DNA of 46,231 nucleotides from Corynebacterium sp. GTDB taxonomy: Bacteria; Actinomycetota; Actinomycetes; Mycobacteriales; Mycobacteriaceae. The notes below the pieces were generated by a model, which saw nothing but the letters and a program-made list of their open reading frames with translations, searched no databases and had not been told where the DNA came from. Positions 1 to 7,916 of the stretch are shown here, piece by piece; the first letter of the stretch is position 1, and the number at the start of each line of letters is the position of its first letter. Position numbers and translations under genes: made by a program. The DNA is taken from NCBI GenBank assembly GCA_030527885.1, contig JAUMZY010000016.1, forward strand, positions 1 through 46,231. Direction: 5' to 3'.

Positions 1-1
1 C

Positions 2-381
2 CGTGAACGTGTCGGATTCTTCATATACCTGCACATCATTATTTACGGCGCCATTGCTGCGGTGGGGCCGGCCTGCACATTGCCGCCTACTACGTCGAGG
101 GGGAAACAGAACTCTCGGAGGCGGCTGGTCTGATGTCCATTGCCATCCCGGTGGGCGTGTACATAGTGGCGCTGTTTGGTGTTCTCAGTGTGGTGACTGG
201 CCAATTTATTCCAGCCATCTGGGTGTGGCCGTTTATCACGCTGGTGGTGTTGGCATTGGCAGTGTGGGCAGGCTCAGCGAGCCTCCCCATTGGGTGGGCA
301 ATGGTGATTATTGGTTTTGCCCCGATCTTGTGCATCTTCGGTTCCGATACCGTGGCACGTCGATTAGCTTCCAAAGGCTAA
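2..381 (+). pseudogene. LtrA-like multipass membrane protein, 3' end, frameshifted
   Basis: Only the C-terminal part lies in the window, and its frame is broken. Frame 2 reads FFIYLHIIIYGAIAAVG up to about position 66; the continuation AGLHIAAYYVEGETELSEAA is in frame 1 and runs to the TAA at 379-381. Inserting one G into the GGGG run at 64-67 would join the two. The hydrophobic helices and the Y-x-H...A-V-G pattern resemble the low-temperature-requirement A (LtrA) family of membrane proteins, whose role is unclear. The family call is moderate. The break may be a real mutation or a homopolymer sequencing error. It converges on the HNH gene with one base between the stop codons. Confidence 0.5.
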
Positions 382-382
382 C

Positions 383-1543
383 TTATTCTCGGAGGGAGGT
401 GACGTAGCGGTCGCCCCGAAGGTAGGCCAAATACTTACGAATCCCCTTCATGTTCACCGGATTCCGGTTGAACATCAGCTCTTCTCCGGGAAATCTGCGC
501 AACCCTGGCACTCGGGTTTCTGGGTCGAATTCGATCCGCCCGTTTTTCGGAGGTTTGCTGGGATCGTCATCATTTTGCCCATTGTGCACCGCACATAGCG
601 GCGCGTAGTTGGACAGCAGCGTTTCCCCTCCGAGAGCAGCGGCTTGCACGTGGTGCGCCTGGCAGCTTTTCGACGGCCGGTCGCACCCCGGGTGGGCGCA
701 CGTCGGATGCTCCAACGAACCAACAAACCGCTGATGTTCATTGAAGAACCGCTGCACTCCGTACGTGCCGATGTGCTCGTAATCGCCACCTGTGCTCAGA
801 GCGTAAGCCACGGCGTAGCCGTAGGGTTTGAGCTCCGTGTTGATGATGTCTTTGACGTCGACAAGCGAACCGGTGGTGGTCATGACCTTGCCGTCAGCAT
901 GGTACCGCAACGTAGGGTCCAAGGCGATCACATAGCAATCCCGGTAGGGGAGAAACGGATCCTCCGTGTTTTTCGTATCTCCCAGAATCTTCCGCGCTAA
1001 CGCCCGAAACATTGCCTCCGAGAATTTCATCCCGGAGGTGCGCAACTGTTTGGCGGTGGCTACCAATTCAGTTTCCATGGCGGCAACCAGCTCGGAGGGG
1101 CCAGCACCCTGGAAGTACAGAAGGTTATTAGTATCGGCGGTCTTGTTAAAAGCTAACCGCGGCTTGTGGGGGAGCGTGTGGCCGTCGTTAAGTTCCCCGA
1201 TGGTGCGTTTTACGTGCTGCTCAAGCTCGTGCGGCAACACAGTACGGGCCTGCTCGAAAAAATCCGTGGCAATTTTAATGCGATCCGCATCCGCATCCTG
1301 GAGTTTATTCAAGCCAGAAGCAATGACCTCCATCTCATCGAAGCTCAGCTGCCACGTCACTGCTTTATGCAACAGCCGCCCTCCGAGAACCTTGGCCACC
1401 CACAGCATGCGCCGCGCGTGCTTGAGCGTCATGCAACCCCACCGAGCAACATCCTCCGCCTTCGGATTCTCGGAGGCAATGTGGAGCATAAGCGTTGCAT
1501 CTTCAGCCGCGCGCCGCTCCAGGATTTGCTTGATGGGGTTCAT
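383..1543 (-). CDS. DUF222 / HNH endonuclease domain protein
   Basis: A 386-residue protein of the 13E12/DUF222 type with a C-terminal HNH nuclease domain. The nuclease part shows paired cysteines (CAHPGCDRPS), AHH, an Asn (LSNYAPLC) and a final C-x-x-HN, the usual zinc and active-site pattern. The N-terminal two thirds is the helical DUF222 region. Such genes are multicopy in corynebacteria and mycobacteria and their biological role is unknown; DNA cleavage is inferred from the motif only. I take ATG at 1543 because AGGTGG lies about six bases upstream; an in-frame GTG at 1552 overlaps that site. It is transcribed alone and converges on the LtrA-like remnant. Confidence 0.8.
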   Translation of the reverse strand: MNPIKQILERRAAEDATLMLHIASENPKAEDVARWGCMTLKHARRMLWVAKVLGGRLLHKAVTWQLSFDEMEVIASGLNKLQDADADRIKIATDFFEQARTVLPHELEQHVKRTIGELNDGHTLPHKPRLAFNKTADTNNLLYFQGAGPSELVAAMETELVATAKQLRTSGMKFSEAMFRALARKILGDTKNTEDPFLPYRDCYVIALDPTLRYHADGKVMTTTGSLVDVKDIINTELKPYGYAVAYALSTGGDYEHIGTYGVQRFFNEHQRFVGSLEHPTCAHPGCDRPSKSCQAHHVQAAALGGETLLSNYAPLCAVHNGQNDDDPSKPPKNGRIEFDPETRVPGLRRFPGEELMFNRNPVNMKGIRKYLAYLRGDRYVTSLRE

Positions 1544-1670
1544 ATTTCCCACCTAAACCGAAGCTTTTGTACTACGCAACCACTCCCTCCGGGAACCTGT
1601 GGATTGTTCAGTACCAGCACAGAAAACCGGCGAGTTATCCACAGATTGGATTTTTTCTTCTGCTAACCCC

Positions 1671-1700
1671 TTGACAGTTCACCTAAGCGCCCACTATATT
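1671..1700 (+). promoter_or_regulatory. Sigma-A type promoter of the ABC-F gene
   Basis: A perfect -35 TTGACA (1671-1676), an 18-bp spacer and a -10 TATATT (1695-1700). Transcription would begin near 1707, only 12 bases before the ATG at 1719 and about 30 before the family-typical GTG at 1737. This is one of the clearest promoters in the window. Confidence 0.75.
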
Positions 1701-1736
1701 CCCGCAATTCAATTCCAGATGATAATATTTCCGCTT

Positions 1737-3368
1737 GTGATTGTGACCAATGACTTTGAAGTTCGGGTGGGCGCCCGGGTTCTGCTCACCGCACCCAAGC
1801 AACTCCTCCGGGTGCAACCCGGCGACCGCATTGGCCTCGTCGGCCGCAATGGTGCTGGCAAAACCACCACCATGCGCATCCTCGCTGGCGAAACCGAACC
1901 TTACGGCGGCACCGTCACCCGCTCCGGCGACATTGGTTACCTCCCGCAGGATTCCCGGGAGGGGAATCTGGACCAGACTGCCCGTGATCGGGTGCTTTCC
2001 GCCCGCGGCCTGGATTCTATCCTGCGCAACATGGACCGGCAGCAGGAAATCATGGAAACCACCGAGGATCCGCGCCGCCGTGATCAGGCCATTAAGAAGT
2101 ATGCTCGCCTTGAAGAGCGCTATCACACTCTCGGCGGGTATGAAGCAAATTCCGAGGCTGCCCAGATTTGTGATACCTTGGGCTTGCTTGCCCGCATCCT
2201 GGACCAACCACTGAAAACCCTTTCCGGGGGCCAGCGGCGCCGGGTGGAGTTGGCGCAGATCTTGTTTGCGGCTTCCGCCGGCAGCGGTAAGTCCACCACC
2301 ACGCTGCTGTTGGATGAACCCACGAACCACCTTGATGCTGATTCCATCACATGGCTTCGGGAATTTTTGGCCAAGCATGAGGGTGGGCTCATCATGATTA
2401 GCCACGATGTGGATTTGTTGGCTGCGGTGTGCAATAAGATTTGGTTCTTGGATGCGGTGCGCGCCGAGGTCGATGTGTACAACATGGGCTACAAGAAGTA
2501 TTTGGATGCCCGTGCCACGGATGAGGCGCGGCGGCGCCGGGAGCGGGCGAATGCGGAGAAGAAGGCTGCGGCGCTGAAGGACCAGGCGGCCCGGTTGGGG
2601 GCGAAGGCGACGAAGGCTGCGGCGGCGAAGCAGATGTTGGCGCGGGCTGATCGCATGATGGGGGCGTTGGATGAGGTGCGTCGTGGCGATAGGGTGGCGA
2701 ATATTTCGTTTCCGCAGCCTGCGCCGTGTGGTAAGACACCGTTGCAGGCGACTGGTTTGACCAAGATGTATGGGTCGTTGGAGGTGTTTGCCGGTGTGGA
2801 TTTGGCCATTGATCGGCATTCCCGGGTGGTGGTGTTGGGGTTTAACGGTGCGGGTAAAACGACGTTGTTGCGATTGTTGGCGGGGGAGGAGCGCACCGAT
2901 GGGGAAGGGGGGATTGTTACTGGCCATGGCCTGAAGATTGGGTATTTTGCCCAGGAGCATAACACCATTGATCCGGAGAAAACGGTGTGGCAGAACACCA
3001 TTGAGGCGTGCCCCGATGCCAGAGAGCAGGATTTGCGTGGGTTGCTTGGTGCTTTCTTATTTTCCGGTGATCAGTTGCAGCAGCCCGCCGGCACGCTTTC
3101 CGGTGGTGAGAAAACCCGGTTGGCGCTGGCGGCATTGGTGTCGTCGCGTGCGAATGTGTTGCTTCTCGACGAGCCCACCAACAACCTCGACCCCATTTCC
3201 CGGGAGCAGGTGCTGGCAGCGTTGAAAACCTACACGGGGGCGGTCGTGTTGGTGACGCACGATCCGGGGGCGGTGCAGGCGTTGGAGCCAGAGCGGGTGA
3301 TTATTCTCCCGGATGGGGATGAGGATTTGTGGAATGATGAGTATATGGAGATTGTGGAGTTGGCATGA
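1737..3368 (+). CDS. ABC-F family ATPase (ribosome-associated type)
   Basis: A soluble protein of about 543 residues with two ABC domains and no membrane segments, the hallmark of ABC-F proteins, which act on ribosomes rather than in transport. Domain 1 has Walker A GRNGAGKT (about residues 37-44), signature LSGGQ and Walker B LLLDEPTNHLD. A basic, Ala/Lys-rich linker follows. Domain 2 has GFNGAGKT, LSGGEK and LLLDEPTNNLD. In M. tuberculosis the comparable gene (Rv1473, from memory) also lies near acn and ripA. The start is uncertain: GTG 1737 gives the usual IVTND N-terminus, ATG 1719 adds six residues, and neither has a clear ribosome site. Whether it confers antibiotic resistance or is a translation factor cannot be told. 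Codon choice changes from C-ending to G-ending near 2300-2500. Confidence 0.88.
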   Translation: MIVTNDFEVRVGARVLLTAPKQLLRVQPGDRIGLVGRNGAGKTTTMRILAGETEPYGGTVTRSGDIGYLPQDSREGNLDQTARDRVLSARGLDSILRNMDRQQEIMETTEDPRRRDQAIKKYARLEERYHTLGGYEANSEAAQICDTLGLLARILDQPLKTLSGGQRRRVELAQILFAASAGSGKSTTTLLLDEPTNHLDADSITWLREFLAKHEGGLIMISHDVDLLAAVCNKIWFLDAVRAEVDVYNMGYKKYLDARATDEARRRRERANAEKKAAALKDQAARLGAKATKAAAAKQMLARADRMMGALDEVRRGDRVANISFPQPAPCGKTPLQATGLTKMYGSLEVFAGVDLAIDRHSRVVVLGFNGAGKTTLLRLLAGEERTDGEGGIVTGHGLKIGYFAQEHNTIDPEKTVWQNTIEACPDAREQDLRGLLGAFLFSGDQLQQPAGTLSGGEKTRLALAALVSSRANVLLLDEPTNNLDPISREQVLAALKTYTGAVVLVTHDPGAVQALEPERVIILPDGDEDLWNDEYMEIVELA

Positions 3369-3535
3369 TCAAGAAAATCGTGGCGGCGGACGTCGTCGGC
3401 AAGCTAATTGCGTGGCATTTTTTGTATCACCACCCGGTGCCGGATAAGGGTAAGTGGTTTGCTATTACCTTCATTCCGGTGGTGGGGTCGGTGTGGTTTC
3501 TTAGTTGCGGAAACCGTGTACCGGGGCGGGAATAA
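3365..3535 (+). CDS. Possible small membrane protein (56 aa)
   Basis: An ATG overlaps the ABC-F stop codon (ATGA) and opens a 56-codon frame beginning [17 protein letters not shown] and ending CGNRVPGRE. The middle carries a hydrophobic stretch ([16 protein letters not shown]) that could span the membrane. The four-base overlap suggests translational coupling to the ABC-F gene. Its last 35 bases overlap the 3' end of the convergent UPF0210 gene. I do not recognise the protein. Start-stop coupling and GC-rich third positions support it; short length and antisense overlap count against it. Confidence 0.4.
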   Translation: MIKKIVAADVVGKLIAWHFLYHHPVPDKGKWFAITFIPVVGSVWFLSCGNRVPGRE

Positions 3536-4841
3536 AACCGCCGCGGTGAATAAATTCCGAGTTGTCCACAGTGGACACCGGAATGACAGGCGCATAGCCT
3601 AGCAGGCCGCCGAAGTTCACTTCATCGCCGGGGCCAAGCCCGGGCACGGGGATGACGCGCACGGCCGTGGTCTTGTGGTTCATGACGCCGATGGCGGCTT
3701 CGTCGGCAATCATGCCCGCAATGAGTTCCGCGGAGGTGTCTCCGGGAATTGCCACCATGTCGAGCCCCACCGAGCAGATTGCGGTCATTGCTTCTAGCTT
3801 ATCGACGCTCATAACTCCCGCCCGTACGGCATCAATCATGCCTTTATCCTCCGACACCGGAATGAAAGAGCCAGACAAACCGCCCACCCGGGAACATGCC
3901 ATCATGCCGCCTTTCTTCACGGCATCATTCAGAAGAGCCAGGGCTGCCGTGGTGCCATGCGTGCCCACCTGACCCAACCCCATGTGCTCCATAATATGCG
4001 CCACCGAGTCACCTAGTTCCGCGGTGGGGGCGAGGGACAAATCCACAATGCCAAACGGCACCCCCAACCGCTCAGAGGCCATGGAGCCCACCAACTGGCC
4101 GGCCCGCGTGATCTTAAACGCCGCTTTCTTGATGGCTTCCGCCACCTCATCCAGGCTGGCCCCCGCCAGGGAACCTAACGCCCGGTCCACCACGCCCGGC
4201 CCGGAAACCCCCACCGACACCACGCAGTCGGGTTCCTCCACCCCATGGAACGCGCCGGCCATGAAGGGATTGTCACCCACCGCATTGGCGAACACCACCA
4301 ATTTGGCGCACGCAATGGCGCCCCGATCCTTGGTGAGCTCCGCCGCTTCCTTGACCACCAATCCCATGGTGCGCACCGCATCCATGTTGATGCCCGCCCG
4401 GGAGGAACCAATATTTACCGAGGAACACACTACATCCGTTTCCGCCAAAGCTTCCGGGATGGAAGCAATTAACCGTTGGTCGCTGTTGGTCATGCCCTTT
4501 TCCACCAGGGCGGAATACCCGCCGATGAAATTCACCCCAACGGCCTTCGCCGCTTTATCCAGGGTGCGGGCCAGCTCAATATGGTGATCTGGCGCCAGCA
4601 GTGCAATCGGGGTGACCGAAATTCGCTTATTCACAATTGGAATGCCGAGTTCCCGCTCAATCTTTTCGCATTCGGGCACCAATTGGGCTGCGTGGGAGGT
4701 GATTTTGTCGTACACCGCCGTAGGGTTACCGCCGCAATCCAGAAGGGAAATGCCCATGGTGACGGTGCGAATATCCAGGCGGTATTTCTCGATCATCTCA
4801 ATGGTGTCGAGAATATTGGTTGAGGAATGATGAAAATTCAC
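3501..4841 (-). CDS. UPF0210 / DUF711 family protein
   Basis: A 446-residue cytosolic protein of the UPF0210 (PFL, DUF711) family. Recognisable blocks are [17 protein letters not shown]-like [22 protein letters not shown] and the C-terminal [13 protein letters not shown]. The biochemical function is unknown; members are nearly always paired with the ACT-domain UPF0237 protein, as here, where the partner stop codon is only nine bases upstream. The start is GTG at 4841, preceded by AAGGGG at five bases. A regulatory or metabolite-binding partnership with the ACT protein is an inference from the pairing. Confidence 0.9.
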   Translation of the reverse strand: MNFHHSSTNILDTIEMIEKYRLDIRTVTMGISLLDCGGNPTAVYDKITSHAAQLVPECEKIERELGIPIVNKRISVTPIALLAPDHHIELARTLDKAAKAVGVNFIGGYSALVEKGMTNSDQRLIASIPEALAETDVVCSSVNIGSSRAGINMDAVRTMGLVVKEAAELTKDRGAIACAKLVVFANAVGDNPFMAGAFHGVEEPDCVVSVGVSGPGVVDRALGSLAGASLDEVAEAIKKAAFKITRAGQLVGSMASERLGVPFGIVDLSLAPTAELGDSVAHIMEHMGLGQVGTHGTTAALALLNDAVKKGGMMACSRVGGLSGSFIPVSEDKGMIDAVRAGVMSVDKLEAMTAICSVGLDMVAIPGDTSAELIAGMIADEAAIGVMNHKTTAVRVIPVPGLGPGDEVNFGGLLGYAPVIPVSTVDNSEFIHRGGFIPAPVHGFRN

Positions 4842-4850
4842 GCCAACCCC

Positions 4851-5120
4851 TTAAATAATATTCATGGCGTCAAAGATGGCCTGGGATTGGATGCGGATGA
4901 TGAGTTTTTCCTGCTCACCAACCTGCGTCATCTTTTCCTGGATGGTGGCGATGTCCACTTTGGTTTCGTCAAAAGCCACATGCAAAATCATGGTGAAGTA
5001 ATCATCCATGAGGGTTTGGGACACATTATGAATATTAACGTCGAGGTCAGCACAGGCGGTGGATACTGCGGCAATGATGCCGATGTGATCCACCCCGGTG
5101 ACTGTCATGATGGCAAACAT
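4851..5120 (-). CDS. ACT-domain protein, UPF0237 family
   Basis: An 89-residue protein consisting of a single ACT domain: MTVTGVDHIGIIAAVSTACADLDVNI, then the beta-strand TMILHVAFDE and a C-terminal helix. ACT domains bind amino acids or related ligands and usually act as dimers. It is the standard partner of UPF0210 and lies directly upstream in the same transcript. ATG at 5120 is used; no strong ribosome site is visible. The 37-bp gap to the azoreductase upstream suggests they may share a transcript. Confidence 0.9.
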   Translation of the reverse strand: MFAIMTVTGVDHIGIIAAVSTACADLDVNIHNVSQTLMDDYFTMILHVAFDETKVDIATIQEKMTQVGEQEKLIIRIQSQAIFDAMNII

Positions 5121-5157
5121 GGGCTACATGCTACGCCATTATTCGAATGGCCGAAAA

Positions 5158-5787
5158 TTATGCAAGAAATTCTGGGAGGGTGGCATCAATGCCCGCATAG
5201 GCCTTATTCACCGCCGCATCGAACCCCACATCTGACTTATTGGTGCCTTCGGCCCGCACCACCAATAATTTCGCAAACCCAAACAAATCCAGGAACATGG
5301 CCCGCAGGAACGCCACCCCGTATTCCAGGTCGCTGAACTTATCATGCTGCGTGTACACAGCCCCACTGGACTGCAGCAACAAGACTTTGCGGCCCGCCGG
5401 CAACACGGGCCGCAGATCATCCACCCCACCCTCGAAAGTTTCGCCAGGGATAATAATATTATCGAGGTAATCCTTCAGCTTCGCCGGGAACAGGAAATTA
5501 TGCATGGGGTAGGAGATGATCACCCGGTCTGCCCGCTTGAACTGCTCCAACAATGCTCCCATCGGCACCAGCACGGCCTCTTCAGAAGGGGTCAACGGCT
5601 GCCCGATGGACATGTTACGAAACGCCGACAGCATGTCACCACTGAGCGGCGGCACGTCTGCCTCATACAAATTCACCAGCTCATACGAGCCAGCCGGTAG
5701 TTTCTCCAGGACCCGGTTCAGCATGGCGTTTGCCGCCGAACCTGGAAACGTGGGGGCTGGGTGGGCGTTAATCACGAGAATGTACAT
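5158..5787 (-). CDS. azoR: FMN-dependent NADH-azoreductase (AzoR type)
   Basis: A 209-residue flavodoxin-fold protein. The N-terminal phosphate-binding strand-loop ILVINAHPAPTFPGS, the conserved ISYPMHNFLFPAKLKDYLDNI block and the LLLQSSGAVYT segment match the AzoR family, which uses FMN and NADH to reduce azo dyes and quinones, probably protecting against quinone stress. The length is normal for the family. ATG 5787 is well supported by AGGAG about eight bases upstream. It sits 45 bp downstream of the amidotransferase pair and upstream of UPF0237, so it could be distal in the acn operon. The enzymatic activity is inferred from family membership. Confidence 0.85.
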   Translation of the reverse strand: MYILVINAHPAPTFPGSAANAMLNRVLEKLPAGSYELVNLYEADVPPLSGDMLSAFRNMSIGQPLTPSEEAVLVPMGALLEQFKRADRVIISYPMHNFLFPAKLKDYLDNIIIPGETFEGGVDDLRPVLPAGRKVLLLQSSGAVYTQHDKFSDLEYGVAFLRAMFLDLFGFAKLLVVRAEGTNKSDVGFDAAVNKAYAGIDATLPEFLA

Positions 5788-5832
5788 AAAAATAACTCCT
5801 TTACAACATTAGGTCCCAACCCAGTGTAACAA

Positions 5833-6558
5833 TTACCGCGCATATACCTCCGCAAAATTGCGCAGAATTAAATTGTCCGTTTCCAAATTAGCCGCCGCCG
5901 CACCGGCCACAATTTCATCATATTCATGCGGCTCGTAATACCCATTATTCGCATAAATCTTCAACCGCTGAATAAACGTTTCTAATTCCAATTCCGGGTG
6001 GAACTGTGTCGCATACACATTCGAACCCACCTTGAACATCTGCACCGGACAATCCGCCCCACTGATCAAATGCGTGGCATGACCAGGCAAAGTCTCAATA
6101 GCCTCCACATGCCCCACCAACGTATCAAACTCCTTCGGCATGCCAGCCAACACCGGATCAGCAGCACCAGCATCCGTCACCGTCGCATTAATACATGCTG
6201 GTTTTTCCCCATACACCCGGTTGACCGTCGCCCCAATTAGCGAACCAATAACCCCAATGCCATAACACGCACCAAAAAACGGAAAATCCCGTTCAATCGC
6301 CTGCAATACAATCGGATTGAGGTAATTCTCCACCGCAATTTGGATATCGGATTTATTTACATCCGTATTATTAAACGGACCCCCACCCAAAATAATCCCC
6401 GAATACTCCGAAAAATCCACCGCCGGCCGCGGCTCAAGATTCATCCGCACCTGCACCAAATCCGCAGGACCCAACCCCATGAGCGTACGAAACGACTGGT
6501 ACTCCGCCGCAGCGGCATCATCTTCTGGACGGTGACTAAGAAGCAAAAACGGTAACAT
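5833..6558 (-). CDS. Class I glutamine amidotransferase-like protein, copy 1
   Basis: A 241-residue stand-alone class I glutamine amidotransferase (GuaA-type GATase) domain. The nucleophile is Cys98 in PFFGACYGIG, and the rest of the triad is His187 and Glu189 in ATQFHPE. No synthetase or acceptor domain follows, so the ammonia acceptor or true substrate is unknown. I choose ATG 6558 (MLPFLLLSHRP) because AAGAAGG lies six bases upstream; the longer frame adds an unlikely N-terminus. Its 5' end overlaps the paralog by 23 bases, implying coupled translation. Corynebacteria typically carry a GATase gene after acn-acnR; here there are two. Confidence 0.85.
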   Translation of the reverse strand: MLPFLLLSHRPEDDAAAAEYQSFRTLMGLGPADLVQVRMNLEPRPAVDFSEYSGIILGGGPFNNTDVNKSDIQIAVENYLNPIVLQAIERDFPFFGACYGIGVIGSLIGATVNRVYGEKPACINATVTDAGAADPVLAGMPKEFDTLVGHVEAIETLPGHATHLISGADCPVQMFKVGSNVYATQFHPELELETFIQRLKIYANNGYYEPHEYDEIVAGAAAANLETDNLILRNFAEVYAR

Positions 6559-7276
6559 CAGAAACCTTCTTATCGGTGCAATACATAACAAAATTCTTCA
6601 ATAACTGATGCGCAAACCGCACATCATGCAACCCTAAACCAGCAACGATCTCCGCAAATTCCGATCTAGGAAAATAACCATAATCCATAAAAAACCGCAT
6701 CCGTGCTTCCAACGCTGCCGCATCCATCTCACAATGAAACTGCGACGCCCACACCCGATCCCCCAACCGAATCAACTGCACTGGACATGTTGGGCCTGTT
6801 GCCAACACCGACACATCCGCCCCCACCGCAGCAATCGCCTCCGTATGGCCCGTAAAACTCACAAACTCCGCCGGCAACCCAGCACATACCGGATCACCCA
6901 ACCCCACCTCTGTTAACTGCACCACCGAAGCACCACTTGTCTCCGCATGCTCATTATCCACAACCCCACCCGTGTGGTCGGCCAACCAACTAGCCCCAAA
7001 GCAAATGAAAAACACCGGCACGGAAGCGTCGATAAGCAAGCGCAACTGCCCATGTATATGCTCCTGATACTCCCCATAAGGAACATCCAGCACATTCAAC
7101 GAGCTACCGCCAACAATCACACCCGCAAACTGCGATATATCACCCAGCTCATCAGCCACACTGCCCAACACCCGATGCACCGGCCACACACCAGTCGCAC
7201 GCACAAAATCCTGATACTCCGCCGCCGCCACGGGACTACCCGCCGGCCGCAACGACACAAACAAAAACTCAGACAT
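6536..7276 (-). CDS. Class I glutamine amidotransferase-like protein, copy 2
   Basis: A 246-residue paralog of the downstream gene with the same layout: AAEYQDF near the N-terminus, nucleophile Cys92 in VFFICFGASW, and His181/Glu183 in ASQFHCE. The proline that normally follows the catalytic His is replaced by Cys, so the active-site loop is diverged although all three triad residues remain. ATG 7276 is supported by GAGGTGG a few bases upstream; a TTG at 7288 would add four residues. The start lies eight bases after the acnR stop codon, placing it in the acn-acnR operon. The function of the tandem pair is unknown; a heterodimer is one possibility. Confidence 0.82.
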   Translation of the reverse strand: MSEFLFVSLRPAGSPVAAAEYQDFVRATGVWPVHRVLGSVADELGDISQFAGVIVGGSSLNVLDVPYGEYQEHIHGQLRLLIDASVPVFFICFGASWLADHTGGVVDNEHAETSGASVVQLTEVGLGDPVCAGLPAEFVSFTGHTEAIAAVGADVSVLATGPTCPVQLIRLGDRVWASQFHCEMDAAALEARMRFFMDYGYFPRSEFAEIVAGLGLHDVRFAHQLLKNFVMYCTDKKVSDVTVFAS

Positions 7277-7284
7277 TAACCACC

Positions 7285-7845
7285 TCAATGACGTACGCTG
7301 GATTCCACCAAATGCAACACAGCTTCCAAATCCTCCGTCGGCGCCCCAGACGCCAACCGAGTAATAAAACCGTCTAGCATCGTTTCAAGGTACGTGTGAA
7401 TAACCCCAATCTCAACATCGCTACGCAACCCACCCCGCTGCGCATTCGCCGCCAACCGCGCCCGCACCGCATCATCCAACACCTTCTGATGCTCCTGCCA
7501 GCGCATACGAAACGTCGGATCTGTTCGCAACATCTTCGTAATCTCCAACCGAGTCGCCAACCAGTCATAACGCTCCGGATGCCGCAACATATCCCGCATC
7601 ACCGCAACCAACCCATTATCCGCAACCACCTCAGCCATCCGGGCAGCATCCTCCCGCGCCAAGGCCAAAAACAAATTCTCCTTGTCGCCAAAATGATGAA
7701 AAATCGCACCCCGAGACTTCCCAATGGTTTCCTCTAACCGGCGGACCGTCGCACCCTCATAACCATGCTCCGCAAAACACCGCCGCGCCCCATCAAGAAT
7801 CTCCTGACGCCGCTGCGACAACTCCGTTGAACTCACAACCGGCAT
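7285..7845 (-). CDS. acnR: TetR-type repressor of aconitase, AcnR
   Basis: A 186-residue TetR-family regulator. The DNA-binding helix-turn-helix is at residues 12-57 (RRQEILDGARRCFAEHGYEG, then SRGAIFHHFGDKENLF). The sequence closely matches what I recall of C. glutamicum AcnR, including FHHFGDKENLFLALAREDA, and the position directly after acn is conserved. AcnR represses acn and senses a citrate-metal complex in that species. ATG 7845 has AGGAG upstream. It is co-transcribed with acn (72-bp gap holding an inverted repeat) and so represses its own operon; a matching operator is seen at 10801-10816. Confidence 0.93.
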   Translation of the reverse strand: MPVVSSTELSQRRQEILDGARRCFAEHGYEGATVRRLEETIGKSRGAIFHHFGDKENLFLALAREDAARMAEVVADNGLVAVMRDMLRHPERYDWLATRLEITKMLRTDPTFRMRWQEHQKVLDDAVRARLAANAQRGGLRSDVEIGVIHTYLETMLDGFITRLASGAPTEDLEAVLHLVESSVRH

Positions 7846-7868
7846 AAGAACTCCTCACAACCAAAACC

Positions 7869-7901
7869 GGGGGTTGCCCTCCACATAAGAGCGCAACCCC
7901 C
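7869..7901. repeat. Inverted repeat between acn and acnR
   Basis: A perfect nine-base inverted repeat, GGGGGTTGC (7869-7877) and GCAACCCCC (7893-7901), with a 15-base loop. On the minus-strand transcript it forms a GC-rich hairpin between the acn stop and the acnR ribosome site, followed only by a weak GGTTTTGG. It may dampen read-through or stabilise the acn mRNA rather than terminate fully. Confidence 0.5.
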
Positions 7902-7916
7902 AATAACCTTAGCTAC

